64,000 nt of DNA from Lachnospiraceae bacterium (GCA_902363555.1 CABJAM010000006.1:141854-205853); one strand, 5' to 3'; shown: positions 1-9,444, counted from the first letter of the stretch. The notes: generated by a model not told the origin, from the sequence alone. Program-made: numbers and translations.

Positions 1-1
1 A

Positions 2-1906
2 TTTGCAAATGGCACGGATTACTATAAAGCCATTGCTTTAAAGAAGCTGGACGAATATGACTTTAATGATCCGAAGCAGTTGGAACAGCATATGTTTTAC
101 AGGGCTGTCGTTGTTACGCTGGAGGCTGTGGAGGCCTATGCTCATCGGTGGGCTGGTTATTTAAGAGAACTGGCGGAACAAAAACCCGGAAGAAATGATG
201 AATTATTACATTTGGCGGATATATGTGACCATGTGCCGATGAAGCCAGCCCGGACTTTCCATGAAGTATTACAGTGCTACTGGTTCTGCTTTAACGTACT
301 GCAAAATGACGGAACTGGTCTGCTGCTTGGGTTTGGACGCATGGATCAGATATTGCAGCCCTATTACGAAAAGGAGCTGGCTGCGGGCACACTGACAAAA
401 GAGCAGGCCATGGAGCTTATTGAGTGCTTTTATATTAAGACAAACAATACGTTATTTTTTACAGATGCGGCCACATCCAAGTTTTTCCAGGGAACTGCTG
501 TTATGCAGAATGTGATCACCGGCGGTGTGGACCGGTACGGAAATGACTGCTCCAATGAGATGTCATATCTGCTGGTAGATGCTTTTATCGACGCCCACTG
601 TCTCCAGCCAGCCATGTGCTGCCGGGTAAATAAAAATTCCTCGGACCGGTGGATGAATAAGATACTCGATCTGGTTGAAGCGGGTATGGGTTATCCGTCT
701 GTATTTAACGATGATACCGCGGTCGCAGCCATGAAGCGTTACGGCTGGGATGACGAGGATGCCAATGAATGGATCGCCACCGGCTGTGAGGAGATTGGTA
801 AGACCGGTCATTATACATGGGGGCCCGGGCAGTATATTAATCTTGCCATGGCCATTGATATGGCGTTTACAGGCGGAAAAAAACGTGAGGGCGTTAATAT
901 GGGGCGCTGCGGCGAGCAGTTAAGCCAGGATACCGGCGACTGTACGGAATTTAAAACCTATGAGGAATTTGAAGCTGCCGTACTGACCCATGTGAAGGAG
1001 CAGATCGATCTGATCTACATCGCTGACCAGTATCTGATGGATGTTTATCAGGAATATCCGCTGATGGTTCAATCCGTCCTTGCAAATTCCGGCCTTGAAA
1101 GAGGACTTCCATTCTTTAGCGGAGGCTCCTATTCAAGCTCTTACCCCGGCTATGTGGGCGTGGGTATCCCGGATATGATCGACTCGCTTGCTGCTGTAAA
1201 AAGACTTGTATATGACGATAAGGTGATAACCATGGCCCAGTTAAGAGATGCTTTAGCGGCAGACTTTGAAGGCTACGAGGATATTTATCAGCTATGTAAA
1301 AATGCACCCAAATATGGCAATGATGATTTAAGTGTCGACCTTGTAGGCAAGCATGCCATGGAATGGATCGCTGCTGAAATCGTTAAGTATCCGGGTGTGT
1401 TTGCAAAATATGATCCGGATCAGGAGACAGCGGCTACCAGGCATCAAAGAGGTCTTGCATTAGTGCCCCAGTCGGGCTGTGTACCTCACGGCAGCGTGGT
1501 TGGCGCGCTACCCAGCGGCCGTAAAGCCATGGAAGCGCTGGGAGATTCCTGTTCGCCATATCCTGGGGCTGATATTAACGGGCCCACAGCTTCACTGAAA
1601 TCTGTGGCGCGCCAGTCCCATGAGAAGTTTCACGGTACGATAACGAACATGTATATTACCCGGGATGTGCTTGAAACTCCGCAAGGGCGGCAGCGGACCA
1701 TCGACATGATACGTGGGGCTTTTGATGAGGGCGTGGGCCAGCTCCAGTTTAATATTATGGACAAAGCGGTTCTTGAGGACGCACAGGAGCACCCGGAGGC
1801 CTATCCCACATTGATCGTCCGTGTCACCGGATACAGCGCTTACTTTGTGGAATTAGACCGGAATCTGCAAAATCAGATTATGAAGCGAACCGTGCATCAG
1901 GTGTAA
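2..1906 (+). CDS. Glycyl radical enzyme, 5'-truncated
   Basis: The reading frame is open from base 2, so the N-terminus lies outside the window; in-frame TTG and ATG codons near 80-92 are internal. The C-terminal glycyl radical loop reads RVTGYSAYF, with the radical glycine at about 1829-1831. The thiyl-radical cysteine lies in a G-C-E-E-I-G motif (Cys codon at 785). A single cysteine followed by Glu at +2 is the arrangement of glycyl radical eliminases and decarboxylases such as glycerol dehydratase or CutC. Pyruvate formate-lyase instead has adjacent Cys-Cys. Substrate unknown. A DUF1097 membrane protein follows after 12 bp. No activase is adjacent inside the window; it may lie upstream, or the activase at 37.0-37.9 kb might serve both enzymes (inference). 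Confidence 0.93.
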   Translation, partial: FANGTDYYKAIALKKLDEYDFNDPKQLEQHMFYRAVVVTLEAVEAYAHRWAGYLRELAEQKPGRNDELLHLADICDHVPMKPARTFHEVLQCYWFCFNVLQNDGTGLLLGFGRMDQILQPYYEKELAAGTLTKEQAMELIECFYIKTNNTLFFTDAATSKFFQGTAVMQNVITGGVDRYGNDCSNEMSYLLVDAFIDAHCLQPAMCCRVNKNSSDRWMNKILDLVEAGMGYPSVFNDDTAVAAMKRYGWDDEDANEWIATGCEEIGKTGHYTWGPGQYINLAMAIDMAFTGGKKREGVNMGRCGEQLSQDTGDCTEFKTYEEFEAAVLTHVKEQIDLIYIADQYLMDVYQEYPLMVQSVLANSGLERGLPFFSGGSYSSSYPGYVGVGIPDMIDSLAAVKRLVYDDKVITMAQLRDALAADFEGYEDIYQLCKNAPKYGNDDLSVDLVGKHAMEWIAAEIVKYPGVFAKYDPDQETAATRHQRGLALVPQSGCVPHGSVVGALPSGRKAMEALGDSCSPYPGADINGPTASLKSVARQSHEKFHGTITNMYITRDVLETPQGRQRTIDMIRGAFDEGVGQLQFNIMDKAVLEDAQEHPEAYPTLIVRVTGYSAYFVELDRNLQNQIMKRTVHQV

Positions 1907-1918
1907 GGGGAGAAGCGT

Positions 1919-2464
1919 ATGACTGTCAAAGGTAAAATTAATTGGTCGATCTGGATTGGTGTGTGGACAGGCATTTATGTGCTGCTGTATCTGCTCAGCC
2001 CTCTTGGGCAATATGGATTTATATGGTGTACATTTATCGCATTGCCGATTTATTTTAACGGCGGTGCGGCAAGGAAGGATTATGTGCCCCAGATGCTGAG
2101 CAGTATCGTCGGTGTTTTATGGGGCGTGGCAATGCTGGCCTTTGCCGGACGCCTGAGTATATGGGGGCTGGGCACTGCGGGCTCCAACGCGGTATCCTGT
2201 GGTATTTTAACGATCACATGCTGCTTTATGATGATCATCAGGGATAAACTGCTCATCAATAAAGTACCCGCAATGTTTGGCGGGATCGCCGCCTGTTTTT
2301 CCCAGGGCGGGGAACATCTGATCCCCTTATGCGTCACCTTATGTCTTGGCGTGAGCCTTGGGTTACTTTGTAATGAAGGCACACATTTTATAGCGGAAAA
2401 TGGGAGCTGGATGTGGCCATTTAAAAAGTCCTCGCAGTCCGCACGTATAAGAAACTTAAAATAA
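1919..2464 (+). CDS. DUF1097 family membrane protein
   Basis: A 181-residue protein with about five hydrophobic segments (roughly 8-28, 32-48, 60-80, 88-108, 120-155). The second half, with VPAMFGG and CFSQGG stretches, resembles the DUF1097 family (E. coli YcdZ type), whose function is not established. It starts 12 bp after the glycyl radical enzyme stop, behind a GGGGAGAAG ribosome binding site, so the two are almost certainly co-transcribed. A role in moving the substrate or product of that enzyme is a reasonable inference but unproven. The C-terminus is short and basic. Confidence 0.78.
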   Translation: MTVKGKINWSIWIGVWTGIYVLLYLLSPLGQYGFIWCTFIALPIYFNGGAARKDYVPQMLSSIVGVLWGVAMLAFAGRLSIWGLGTAGSNAVSCGILTITCCFMMIIRDKLLINKVPAMFGGIAACFSQGGEHLIPLCVTLCLGVSLGLLCNEGTHFIAENGSWMWPFKKSSQSARIRNLK

Positions 2465-2493
2465 ATCCATAATTTGTAATTTTATTTTGTAAG

Positions 2494-2545
2494 CATTGAA
2501 AGATAAGCGCCGGTTATTAAAAAAATCAGCGCTTATTTTTCAATG
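2494..2545 (+). terminator. Terminator hairpin after DUF1097 gene
   Basis: A long inverted repeat, CATTGAA..ATAAGCGC paired with GCGCTTAT..TTCAATG, sits 30 bp after the stop codon. The downstream arm carries a T-run, consistent with an intrinsic terminator ending the glycyl radical enzyme/DUF1097 transcript. Confidence 0.7.
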
Positions 2546-2698
2546 ATCCGGCCGAATAAATAATGTCGCAGAATATCCTCGTTAAATGACCTTCTCAAAA
2601 GGACTCAGGTGTGCTAAAATGCAAATGAGATCGTATGTGTATGCAATTTGTTGTGTCCGTAACCGTTTGTCAGACGGCAGCAAAGGAGAGAAAACGGG

Positions 2699-3790
2699 AT
2701 GCAGTTGGATGAGAATGTGCAGAGTGGATTTGCTTATGAGATGATGGAGACGATGGTGTCTGCCACAGAAATTTTTAATACCGTATTGCTGAACAATCTG
2801 AAAAAATATTTTGATATATGCAATGCATTTATTACGGTATTTGACTTTGAGGGCCGGTTTCTGTCGCTGACCGACTTAAACAAGCTGTATGTCGGAACGG
2901 AGCACCCTTATGCCGCCATTGCGGAGAAGGATATATGCGCAAAGAAGATCAATGAGGAATGCCGCAAGGATAAAATGTGGCATGATAATACAAGACCATA
3001 CGTCTACCGCTCCAGTGATCTTCTGGCAAGAAATGACGGAGAAACGACGGAATACGTGCGCTTCCTCCACGGGATCATGGGCGCGGATCATCTGGTCATC
3101 ATGCCCTTTGATATCTACGGCTGTATCCATTTATGTATTTACAGAGGAGAGAATGAACCGGATTTTTCCGAACAGGAGCTCGATTATTTTAAGAAGATCT
3201 ACGAATATATTGCCAGAACTTTTAAATCCTTCAAGGTTCTGGAAAAACCGAAAATCGTTTCAAATATAAAGGATGAGATCATCCTTGCCAGGGAGGATGC
3301 TTACATTATTACAGATATCGACCATAAAATCCTGACATGTAATAAAAAAGCACTGGCATATATGTCGGCCATTACTGGCAGGAACCTGAAAAATGAAGAT
3401 CTGAAGGCGGAGGACGCCTTATTTTCATTCATACTTCAGGGTTTAAAACCAAATCTTATAAAGACAATAACGATCAACGGCTATGTGTTTCAGGTCCATC
3501 CATTTCCCATGAATTATGTCCATGGTATGGTAGAGACGTATCACTGGATTTCGATTTATGATGGTGAGGAATATAGCAGGAAGCAGTTGTCGTCGGTCGA
3601 ACCGGCTGTTTTGACAAAAACGGAGAAAAAGGTTGCGGACCTGTTGTGCCAGGGGTTATCCTATCAGGCGATTGCAGATGAAATGTATATCAGTTTCCAT
3701 ACAGTAAAAAATCATGTTCAGAACATATTTGGTAAGTATAATGTAAATAACAGGTTTCAGTTGTATCAGATTTATAAAACACATAATTAA
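2699..3790 (+). CDS. GAF/PAS-like LuxR-family transcriptional regulator
   Basis: A 363-residue protein. Residues about 20-180 look like a GAF-type sensor and contain several Cys and His residues. Residues about 195-290 are a second, PAS-like segment. The C-terminal 60 residues are a clear LuxR/GerE helix-turn-helix (LTKTEKKVADLL, then AIADEMYISFHTVKNHVQNI). No receiver domain is present, so it probably binds a ligand directly rather than being phosphorylated. It is flanked by the DUF1097/glycyl radical enzyme pair upstream and a lactonase-like hydrolase 27 bp downstream, and may regulate one or both. Start: ATG at 2699 behind AAAGGAGAG. Confidence 0.87.
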   Translation: MQLDENVQSGFAYEMMETMVSATEIFNTVLLNNLKKYFDICNAFITVFDFEGRFLSLTDLNKLYVGTEHPYAAIAEKDICAKKINEECRKDKMWHDNTRPYVYRSSDLLARNDGETTEYVRFLHGIMGADHLVIMPFDIYGCIHLCIYRGENEPDFSEQELDYFKKIYEYIARTFKSFKVLEKPKIVSNIKDEIILAREDAYIITDIDHKILTCNKKALAYMSAITGRNLKNEDLKAEDALFSFILQGLKPNLIKTITINGYVFQVHPFPMNYVHGMVETYHWISIYDGEEYSRKQLSSVEPAVLTKTEKKVADLLCQGLSYQAIADEMYISFHTVKNHVQNIFGKYNVNNRFQLYQIYKTHN

Positions 3791-3817
3791 TTCATTTAAA
3801 TGTTGGGGGTGGAATAC

Positions 3818-4615
3818 ATGGCAAAACTAACGATTATTGAGACAGGCTTATGGGATGTGCCGAGAAATGAGATTATACGGGCGGAGTCACCGGAAATTTA
3901 TGCCGAGAACCGGCGATATACAATTATCGGATACTGTGTGCTGATCCAGGACCGACAGCTTGGGAATGTGCTGTGGGATACGGGGATCGCACAGGACTGG
4001 GAAAATGGCTGGCCGGAGCAATTTAAAAGGGATTATAAGATACGCCGTCTAAATTCTCTGACGGGTAAATTGGCGGAGCTTGGAATGACCGTGGAAGACA
4101 TCGATCTGCTGATCTGTTCCCATCTCCACTATGACCATGCGGGCAATGTGAAACAGTTTAAAAATACACACGCCGGCCAGAAGGTACTGATCAGCCAGGC
4201 CGAGGCCCAGGAAGCATTTTCCAGGGTGGCGATGAGTCCTTCCGGAGTGTCCGGCGCTTATTTCAGAGATGAAATAATTATGCAGGGCATCGGATATGAG
4301 ACGATTTCGGAGGATACATGGATATCGGATGATATATTTTTATTTATCCAGAGGGGGCATACCCCGGGCGTTCTTGGGATGATCGTCCGTACCGGCGAAA
4401 ATGGCAATTTTATGTTTGTATCCGACGCGGCGTATTCAAAGCTGAATTTTGGGCCGCCTATCGTATTTCCCGGCCTTTGTGTGGATGAGGACGCTTACAG
4501 GACAAATATTATCAGGCTTCGTTTATTAAAAGAAACCTATGATGCAAAAATTATATTCGGTCACGATGTGGAAGACTTTGCGCAGTGGAAAACATCTCCG
4601 TTTTATTATGAGTAA
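3818..4615 (+). CDS. Metallo-beta-lactamase fold hydrolase, AHL-lactonase-like
   Basis: A 265-residue protein with the metal-binding H-x-H-x-D-H motif at residues 102-107 (HLHYDH), a later GHTPG histidine and a C-terminal GHD histidine, as in the N-acyl homoserine lactonase (AiiA/AttM) branch of the metallo-beta-lactamase superfamily. Start at 3818 was chosen over the ATG at 3800 because GGGGGTGG lies 7 bp upstream of 3818. The lactonase assignment is by family; in a Gram-positive anaerobe it may act on other lactones, for example sugar lactones. It lies 27 bp after the LuxR-type regulator and probably shares its transcript. No signal peptide. Confidence 0.83.
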   Translation: MAKLTIIETGLWDVPRNEIIRAESPEIYAENRRYTIIGYCVLIQDRQLGNVLWDTGIAQDWENGWPEQFKRDYKIRRLNSLTGKLAELGMTVEDIDLLICSHLHYDHAGNVKQFKNTHAGQKVLISQAEAQEAFSRVAMSPSGVSGAYFRDEIIMQGIGYETISEDTWISDDIFLFIQRGHTPGVLGMIVRTGENGNFMFVSDAAYSKLNFGPPIVFPGLCVDEDAYRTNIIRLRLLKETYDAKIIFGHDVEDFAQWKTSPFYYE

Positions 4616-4629
4616 CGCGCAAAAATCCG

Positions 4630-4669
4630 GCCGGTAGCGGGGGCTGCTCCTCCAATACCGGCTTTATTT
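4630..4669 (+). terminator. Intrinsic terminator after lactonase-like gene
   Basis: GCCGGTA (4630-4636) pairs with TACCGGC (4656-4662), with additional G/C pairing inside, followed by TTTATTT. It lies 14 bp past the stop codon. Confidence 0.75.
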
Positions 4670-4732
4670 CTGTGTGACTTTACGCGCCGAAATCCGGTAA
4701 AGAAAAAGCCTGTTCCCGACGCCCCTTTTCCC

Positions 4733-4770
4733 GGAAAGCGTTTGCACATTTAGTGCGCCTATGCTAGAAT
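4733..4770 (+). promoter_or_regulatory. Promoter of hybrid kinase with cre-like site
   Basis: TTGCAC (4742-4747), a 17-bp spacer and TAGAAT (4765-4770) form a sigma-A-type promoter. Overlapping the -35 box is GGAAAGCGTTTGCA (4733-4746), one mismatch from the CcpA cre consensus, so carbon catabolite repression is possible. The promoter is well supported; the cre call is tentative. Confidence 0.5.
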
Positions 4771-4846
4771 AGAAACAGTTAAAAAGCAGTTTTGGCGATG
4801 GTTTGTAAAACAGTAGATAATGCCATCCGGGGAAAGGATGAAATAC

Positions 4847-7800
4847 ATGGAGCAGCGAACGGTTAAAAAGACCGCGCGGGAATTTTGCCGTATGTGGTTT
4901 GAAAAGCGCGATGCCGATCGGACAATGGAATTTTTTACGGAGGATGTGAATTTTGTCGGAACCGGGCAGAATGAATTTGCCCGGGGAAAAGCAGAGATGG
5001 AACAGTATATCCGTCAGGATATTACCGAAATACCGGAGCCCTTTACGGTGGACGTTTCTGCACTCAACGAGCAGGAGATCACACAGTCCGCTAAAAATCT
5101 GTCGGCAGAGCTCGTACTTAGAAATTCCACATACAGGTGGAACCTGCGCGCTTTTTTTATAATGGTGAAGGAGGAGGATGGCATCTGGCGTATCCGCAGC
5201 CTTCATATTGCTGAGCCAGGGGGAAGCCAGCGGGATAATGAGCATTATCCCCACACGCTGGTCATGGAAAATCTGGCCCGGCAGCGGGAGGAGCTTCTCA
5301 ATGATTCTCTGCCGGGAGGTATGATGGGCGGATATATGGAGGAAGGCTTTCCTTTTTACTTTATCAACCGGCAGATGCTTTCCTATCTGGGGTATGCCAG
5401 TGAAGCTGAGTTTGTGACGGATATTGGCGGGAGTATCACAAACTGTATGCATCCGGACGACCGGAAGCTGGTGGACGCAGCGGTGTCCACTCAACTGGAA
5501 AAAGGGAATGAATATATCGTCGAGTACCGGATGAAGAAAAAGGATAATTCCTATATCTGGGTACATGATCTGGGCAGGAAGATCATTTCAGAGGACGGCC
5601 GTCCGGCCATCGCTTCGGTATGTATAGATATCACGGCGCAGCGGCATATGCAGGACGAGCTGCTCCATCTTTATAATAATATTCCGGGGGCGGTATTCCG
5701 CTGCCGGTTTGACCAGGATTTTTCTGTCATTGACGCCAATGACAGTCTGTTTGAATTTCTCGGCTATACCCGTGAGGAGTTTGCCGCCATGGGCAATAAA
5801 ATGTCAGCGGTGATCTACCCCGAGGATCTGGCAGTGATGACGGATAAGCTCAACGCCCAGCTTAAATACGGCAATACGATACATAATGAAAATCGCCTGA
5901 TCTGCAAGGATAAGTCTGTGAAGTGGATTTCCATAAAAGCTCAGTTGTTCAATGAAAAGGATGGACAGAAGCATTTTTACTGTGTTTTCGTGGATATTAC
6001 CGATGAAAAGCGGCTTCAGGAGAGGGAAAACGAGCTGTTTGAAAAGGAATTGGCCTATTTTGCGGAAATCTCATCCGCCGAAGGCATCCATGGCCGGATG
6101 AATCTTACAAGGAACCGTCTGGAAAGCTACATGGCGGCCAGTGACGCTGCGATTGCCCGGGTGGGAGATACCTATGACAGCACGATAGAGCATCTGGCGG
6201 CCTCGGCCGTGGATGCGGCCTACGGAGAAAAAATCCGTGAGACGCTTGCCCGCGATCGGGTGACCGCTGCGTTTGCCGCAGGAAAGTCGGATTATAAGTT
6301 CGAGTATTTTCGAAAACGCAATGGCAGCGGGGCCTTTTGGGGCAGTACCAGCTTCCGCTTTTGTACAAATCCGGAAAATGGCGATATCATCGTGTTTTTC
6401 TATACTCTGGATATTACGGAAAAGAAGATGCAGGAGCAGCTTTTGAACCGTATCGCAGAGCTGGATTATGATTTTGTGACTGAAATCGATATATCCAAAG
6501 GCACGCATCTGCTCATCGCCTATAATGAAATGGAAGAGATCACAATCCCACGTCAGGGGGAATTTCAGAAGGAGATCCGTAAAATACGCGATCAGTTTGT
6601 CGTCGATGAGGCGAAGGAACGGTATTTAAAAATGCTGGATTTCGATTACATGAAAATGAAGCTGGACACCCAGGATTCGTATACCTTTATTGTGGAGATG
6701 AAGACAGAAAATAATGAAAGGCGTGTAAAGCAGTATCAGATCTTTTATATCAGCCGGGAGCTGGAACGGATCTGCCTGACCCGTGCCGATGTGACGGACA
6801 TTGTCCGGCAGGAGCAGCGCCAGAAGGATGCCCTTACCGCAGCCCTGGCCGCCGCAGAGCAGGCCAATGCGGCTAAAACCGATTTCTTATCGCGTATGAG
6901 CCATGAGATCCGCACGCCGATGAATGCCATTATCGGGATGAGTACCATTGCGGCCCAGTCCATCGGCGACGATAAGCAAGTGGCGGACTGCATTTCAAAG
7001 ATTGGGATTTCCTCGCGCTTTTTACTGTCGCTGATCAACGATATTCTGGATATGAGCCGGATCGAGAGCGGGAAAATGCTGTTGAAAAATGAAAAGATAC
7101 CGGTGGAGGATTTCTTAAACGGTATCAATTCCATATGCTTTTCCCAGGCCGACGTCAAGGGCGTGGAATATGAATGTATTATTGATCCGATGCTGGATGA
7201 CTACTATATCGGTGATGCCATGAAGCTCCAGCAGGTGTTGATCAATATTTTGGGCAATGCGATCAAGTTTACCGGTGAGGGAGGTAAGGTTACGTTTTCG
7301 GCGGCACTTCACAAAAAGGATAAAAATAATGCGGTGCTGCGCTTTATCGTCAACGACACGGGAACCGGCATGAGCGAGGAATTTTTGCCCCACATCTTTG
7401 AGCCCTTTGCCCAGGAGTCCACGGGTACGACAGCTCTGTACGGCGGCACCGGCCTTGGACTGTCTATTTCCAAAAATATCGTGGATATGATGGACGGAAA
7501 GATAACGGTGCGCTCCATTAAGGATATCGGTACGGAATTTACCGTCGATGTGAAGCTGGGGATCACGGATGAGGAAAAGCATCGCCATAATCAGAAAAAG
7601 CAGAATTACAATTTCTCTTATTTAAAAACACTGGTCGTCGATGATGATGTGGCTGTGTGCGAGAGCGCCGTCGTAACCTTAAAGGAGATGGGTATAACGG
7701 CCGAATGGGTGGATACTGGCCGCAAGGCCGTGGACCTGGTGCGCAGCCTTTGGAATAACGGTAAATTTTTTGATATGATCTTGATTGACTGGAAGATGCC

Positions 7801-8437
7801 GGAAATGGACGGCATCGAGACGGCCCGCCAGATCCGCAGCATCGTGGGGGCGGAGGTGACGATCATTATTATGACCGCGTATGACTGGGCGTCCATTGAG
7901 CATGAAGCTAAAATGGCCGGGGTCAATCTGCTTATGAGCAAGCCTATGTTCAAATCGTCTCTTGTCTCCGCATTTACAAGGGCGTTGGGCGTCAAGGAGG
8001 AGCAGTCTCAAAAGGAGCTAAAGACCGACTATGATTTTACCGGGAAGCGGATTCTTCTGGCCGAGGATAATGCCATTAACACGGAGGTCGCCGTATTATT
8101 GCTGGAGAGCCGGGGCTTTACCGTGGAGCCGGCTCAGAACGGCCTGCGGGCCATGGAGATGTTCAGTAAATCCAGTGAAGGTTATTATGACGCCATTCTT
8201 ATGGATATCCGGATGCCGCTTATGGACGGTCTGTCCGCGGCTGTGAATATACGTCATCTGAGCAATGCGGATGCAAAGACCATACCGATCATCGCCATGA
8301 CGGCCAATGCCTTTGATGACGATATTGAAAAGAGCAAGGCGGCGGGCATGAACGCCCACCTGGCCAAGCCCATTGATCCGGAGCGTCTGTATCAGACACT
8401 GTATGACTTTATATATGCTGAAAGTGATACGCTGTAA
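4847..8437 (+). CDS. Hybrid sensor histidine kinase with NTF2-like N-terminus and two receiver domains
   Basis: A 1196-residue, apparently soluble sensor with no transmembrane segment. In order: an NTF2/SnoaL-like domain (about 1-125); at least two PAS/PAC domains (about 150-395); a further sensor region with PAS-like stretches to about 655; HisKA with MSHEIRTPMN (phospho-acceptor His686); HATPase_c with GTGLGLSI near 870; receiver 1 (phospho-Asp about 981, LIDWKMPEMDG); receiver 2 (Asp about 1120, LMDIRMPLMDG). Start 4847 is preferred over 4820 because GGGGAAAGG lies 9 bp before it. No Hpt domain or output regulator is adjacent, so the output is unknown. An NTF2-like domain in front of a kinase is unusual and may be a small-molecule sensor. 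Confidence 0.9.
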   Translation: MEQRTVKKTAREFCRMWFEKRDADRTMEFFTEDVNFVGTGQNEFARGKAEMEQYIRQDITEIPEPFTVDVSALNEQEITQSAKNLSAELVLRNSTYRWNLRAFFIMVKEEDGIWRIRSLHIAEPGGSQRDNEHYPHTLVMENLARQREELLNDSLPGGMMGGYMEEGFPFYFINRQMLSYLGYASEAEFVTDIGGSITNCMHPDDRKLVDAAVSTQLEKGNEYIVEYRMKKKDNSYIWVHDLGRKIISEDGRPAIASVCIDITAQRHMQDELLHLYNNIPGAVFRCRFDQDFSVIDANDSLFEFLGYTREEFAAMGNKMSAVIYPEDLAVMTDKLNAQLKYGNTIHNENRLICKDKSVKWISIKAQLFNEKDGQKHFYCVFVDITDEKRLQERENELFEKELAYFAEISSAEGIHGRMNLTRNRLESYMAASDAAIARVGDTYDSTIEHLAASAVDAAYGEKIRETLARDRVTAAFAAGKSDYKFEYFRKRNGSGAFWGSTSFRFCTNPENGDIIVFFYTLDITEKKMQEQLLNRIAELDYDFVTEIDISKGTHLLIAYNEMEEITIPRQGEFQKEIRKIRDQFVVDEAKERYLKMLDFDYMKMKLDTQDSYTFIVEMKTENNERRVKQYQIFYISRELERICLTRADVTDIVRQEQRQKDALTAALAAAEQANAAKTDFLSRMSHEIRTPMNAIIGMSTIAAQSIGDDKQVADCISKIGISSRFLLSLINDILDMSRIESGKMLLKNEKIPVEDFLNGINSICFSQADVKGVEYECIIDPMLDDYYIGDAMKLQQVLINILGNAIKFTGEGGKVTFSAALHKKDKNNAVLRFIVNDTGTGMSEEFLPHIFEPFAQESTGTTALYGGTGLGLSISKNIVDMMDGKITVRSIKDIGTEFTVDVKLGITDEEKHRHNQKKQNYNFSYLKTLVVDDDVAVCESAVVTLKEMGITAEWVDTGRKAVDLVRSLWNNGKFFDMILIDWKMPEMDGIETARQIRSIVGAEVTIIIMTAYDWASIEHEAKMAGVNLLMSKPMFKSSLVSAFTRALGVKEEQSQKELKTDYDFTGKRILLAEDNAINTEVAVLLLESRGFTVEPAQNGLRAMEMFSKSSEGYYDAILMDIRMPLMDGLSAAVNIRHLSNADAKTIPIIAMTANAFDDDIEKSKAAGMNAHLAKPIDPERLYQTLYDFIYAESDTL

Positions 8438-8443
8438 GTACAT

Positions 8444-8472
8444 CAGGCGCCTTTAGGGCGCCTGTCTTTTTT
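8444..8472 (+). terminator. Intrinsic terminator after hybrid kinase
   Basis: CAGGCGCC/GGCGCCTG, a perfect 8-bp stem with a 5-nt loop, followed by TCTTTTTT. It lies between the convergent kinase and ribokinase genes. Confidence 0.88.
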
Positions 8473-8505
8473 GCGCGAAGCAACGAGCCGCAAAGGGGAG
8501 CTTGC

Positions 8506-9399
8506 TCACCTTTCCAGCGCCAGCGCCGCGCTCACTTCATCTGCTGTGGGGATGGAGCAGGAGGCGCCCAGCCGTGACACGCCGATGGAGGAAGCCATGG
8601 CGGCCCGCTGCATACAGACGCGCAGCGGTTCGCCGGCGGTCAATGCGGCCAGAAAAAATCCGGTAAAGGTGTCTCCTGCGGCGGTGGTATCCACCGGTGT
8701 GGTGGGGAAGATGGGCTGCTGTACCTGTTCCTGAGCGGTGAAGCACATGGCGCCTGCACCACCTAAGGTGAGTACCAGACTGAGATGGGGATACTTTTCG
8801 TGGAGCGTACTCCATACATCCTCCGGTTTTGTCCTGCCGGTGATCTGCTCAGCCTCGATCTCATTGACAAAGAGCCATGCGATTTTATTATAATCAAGGC
8901 TTCGCAGAGAATCCTCAAAGGGGGATGGGTTGAGCACAATGTGCAACCCCTTTGCATAGGCCTGTTGCACCAAATAGGGCAGATGATTAACTTCATTTTG
9001 AAGGACCAGGAAATCTCCGGCCTCAAAACCGGCCAGTGTCTCATCCACCTGCGCCTTGGTGATGGCCTGGTTGGAGCCGCCGTAGAGCATAATGAAGTTC
9101 TCGCCGTCGTCGTTGACTGCGATCATGGCATTCCCCTGAAGGACATCCACACTTTTAAGATAACGTGTGTCCACGCTGTTTTCGGAAAGGAGTGCGCCAA
9201 GTGATTCCCCGCCCGCACCAATGCAGCCACCGTGAAACACTTTAGCGCCGGCCCGCGCCAGGGCGATGGATTGGTTCAGACCCTTGCCGCCGGGGTTGAT
9301 CGTCTGATTTCTGGCGGAGATGGTTTCTCCGGGGGCGGCGAAATGGGGAACCTGGTAGACATAGTCCAGATTTGCGGATCCAAAGTTTAAAATACGCAT
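8506..9399 (-). CDS. rbsK: Ribokinase-family sugar kinase (PfkB)
   Basis: A 297-residue PfkB-fold kinase. The N-terminal NPGGKGLNQSIALARAG signature and C-terminal DTTAAGDTFTGFF signature (catalytic Asp243) match ribokinase, which phosphorylates D-ribose at O5. Other pentoses or hexoses are possible. It starts behind AGGAGG and is divergent from the sulfatase gene. Its promoter (TTGTCA-17-TATACT, minus strand) is followed by a LacI-type operator at 9423-9438, placing it in the carbohydrate locus regulon. It is monocistronic in this window and no ribose transporter lies next to it, so its sugar may come from glycoside breakdown by neighbouring enzymes. Confidence 0.88.
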   Translation of the reverse strand: MRILNFGSANLDYVYQVPHFAAPGETISARNQTINPGGKGLNQSIALARAGAKVFHGGCIGAGGESLGALLSENSVDTRYLKSVDVLQGNAMIAVNDDGENFIMLYGGSNQAITKAQVDETLAGFEAGDFLVLQNEVNHLPYLVQQAYAKGLHIVLNPSPFEDSLRSLDYNKIAWLFVNEIEAEQITGRTKPEDVWSTLHEKYPHLSLVLTLGGAGAMCFTAQEQVQQPIFPTTPVDTTAAGDTFTGFFLAALTAGEPLRVCMQRAAMASSIGVSRLGASCSIPTADEVSAALALER

Positions 9400-9422
9400 G
9401 TTGTAACCTCCTGAATGATCTT

Positions 9423-9438
9423 GAGTAATCGTTTTCTT
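9423..9438. promoter_or_regulatory. LacI-type operator (ribokinase promoter)
   Basis: GAGTAATCGTTTTCTT, three mismatches from the locus consensus GAGTAAACGTTTACTC. It lies 6 bp downstream of the ribokinase -10 box, a typical repressor position. Confidence 0.68.
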
Positions 9439-9444
9439 TTTGCC

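Noticed and set aside
6071..6508. Minus-strand frames inside the hybrid kinase gene
   Set aside because: Overlapped by a well-supported gene on the other strand; no family resemblance or start signals.
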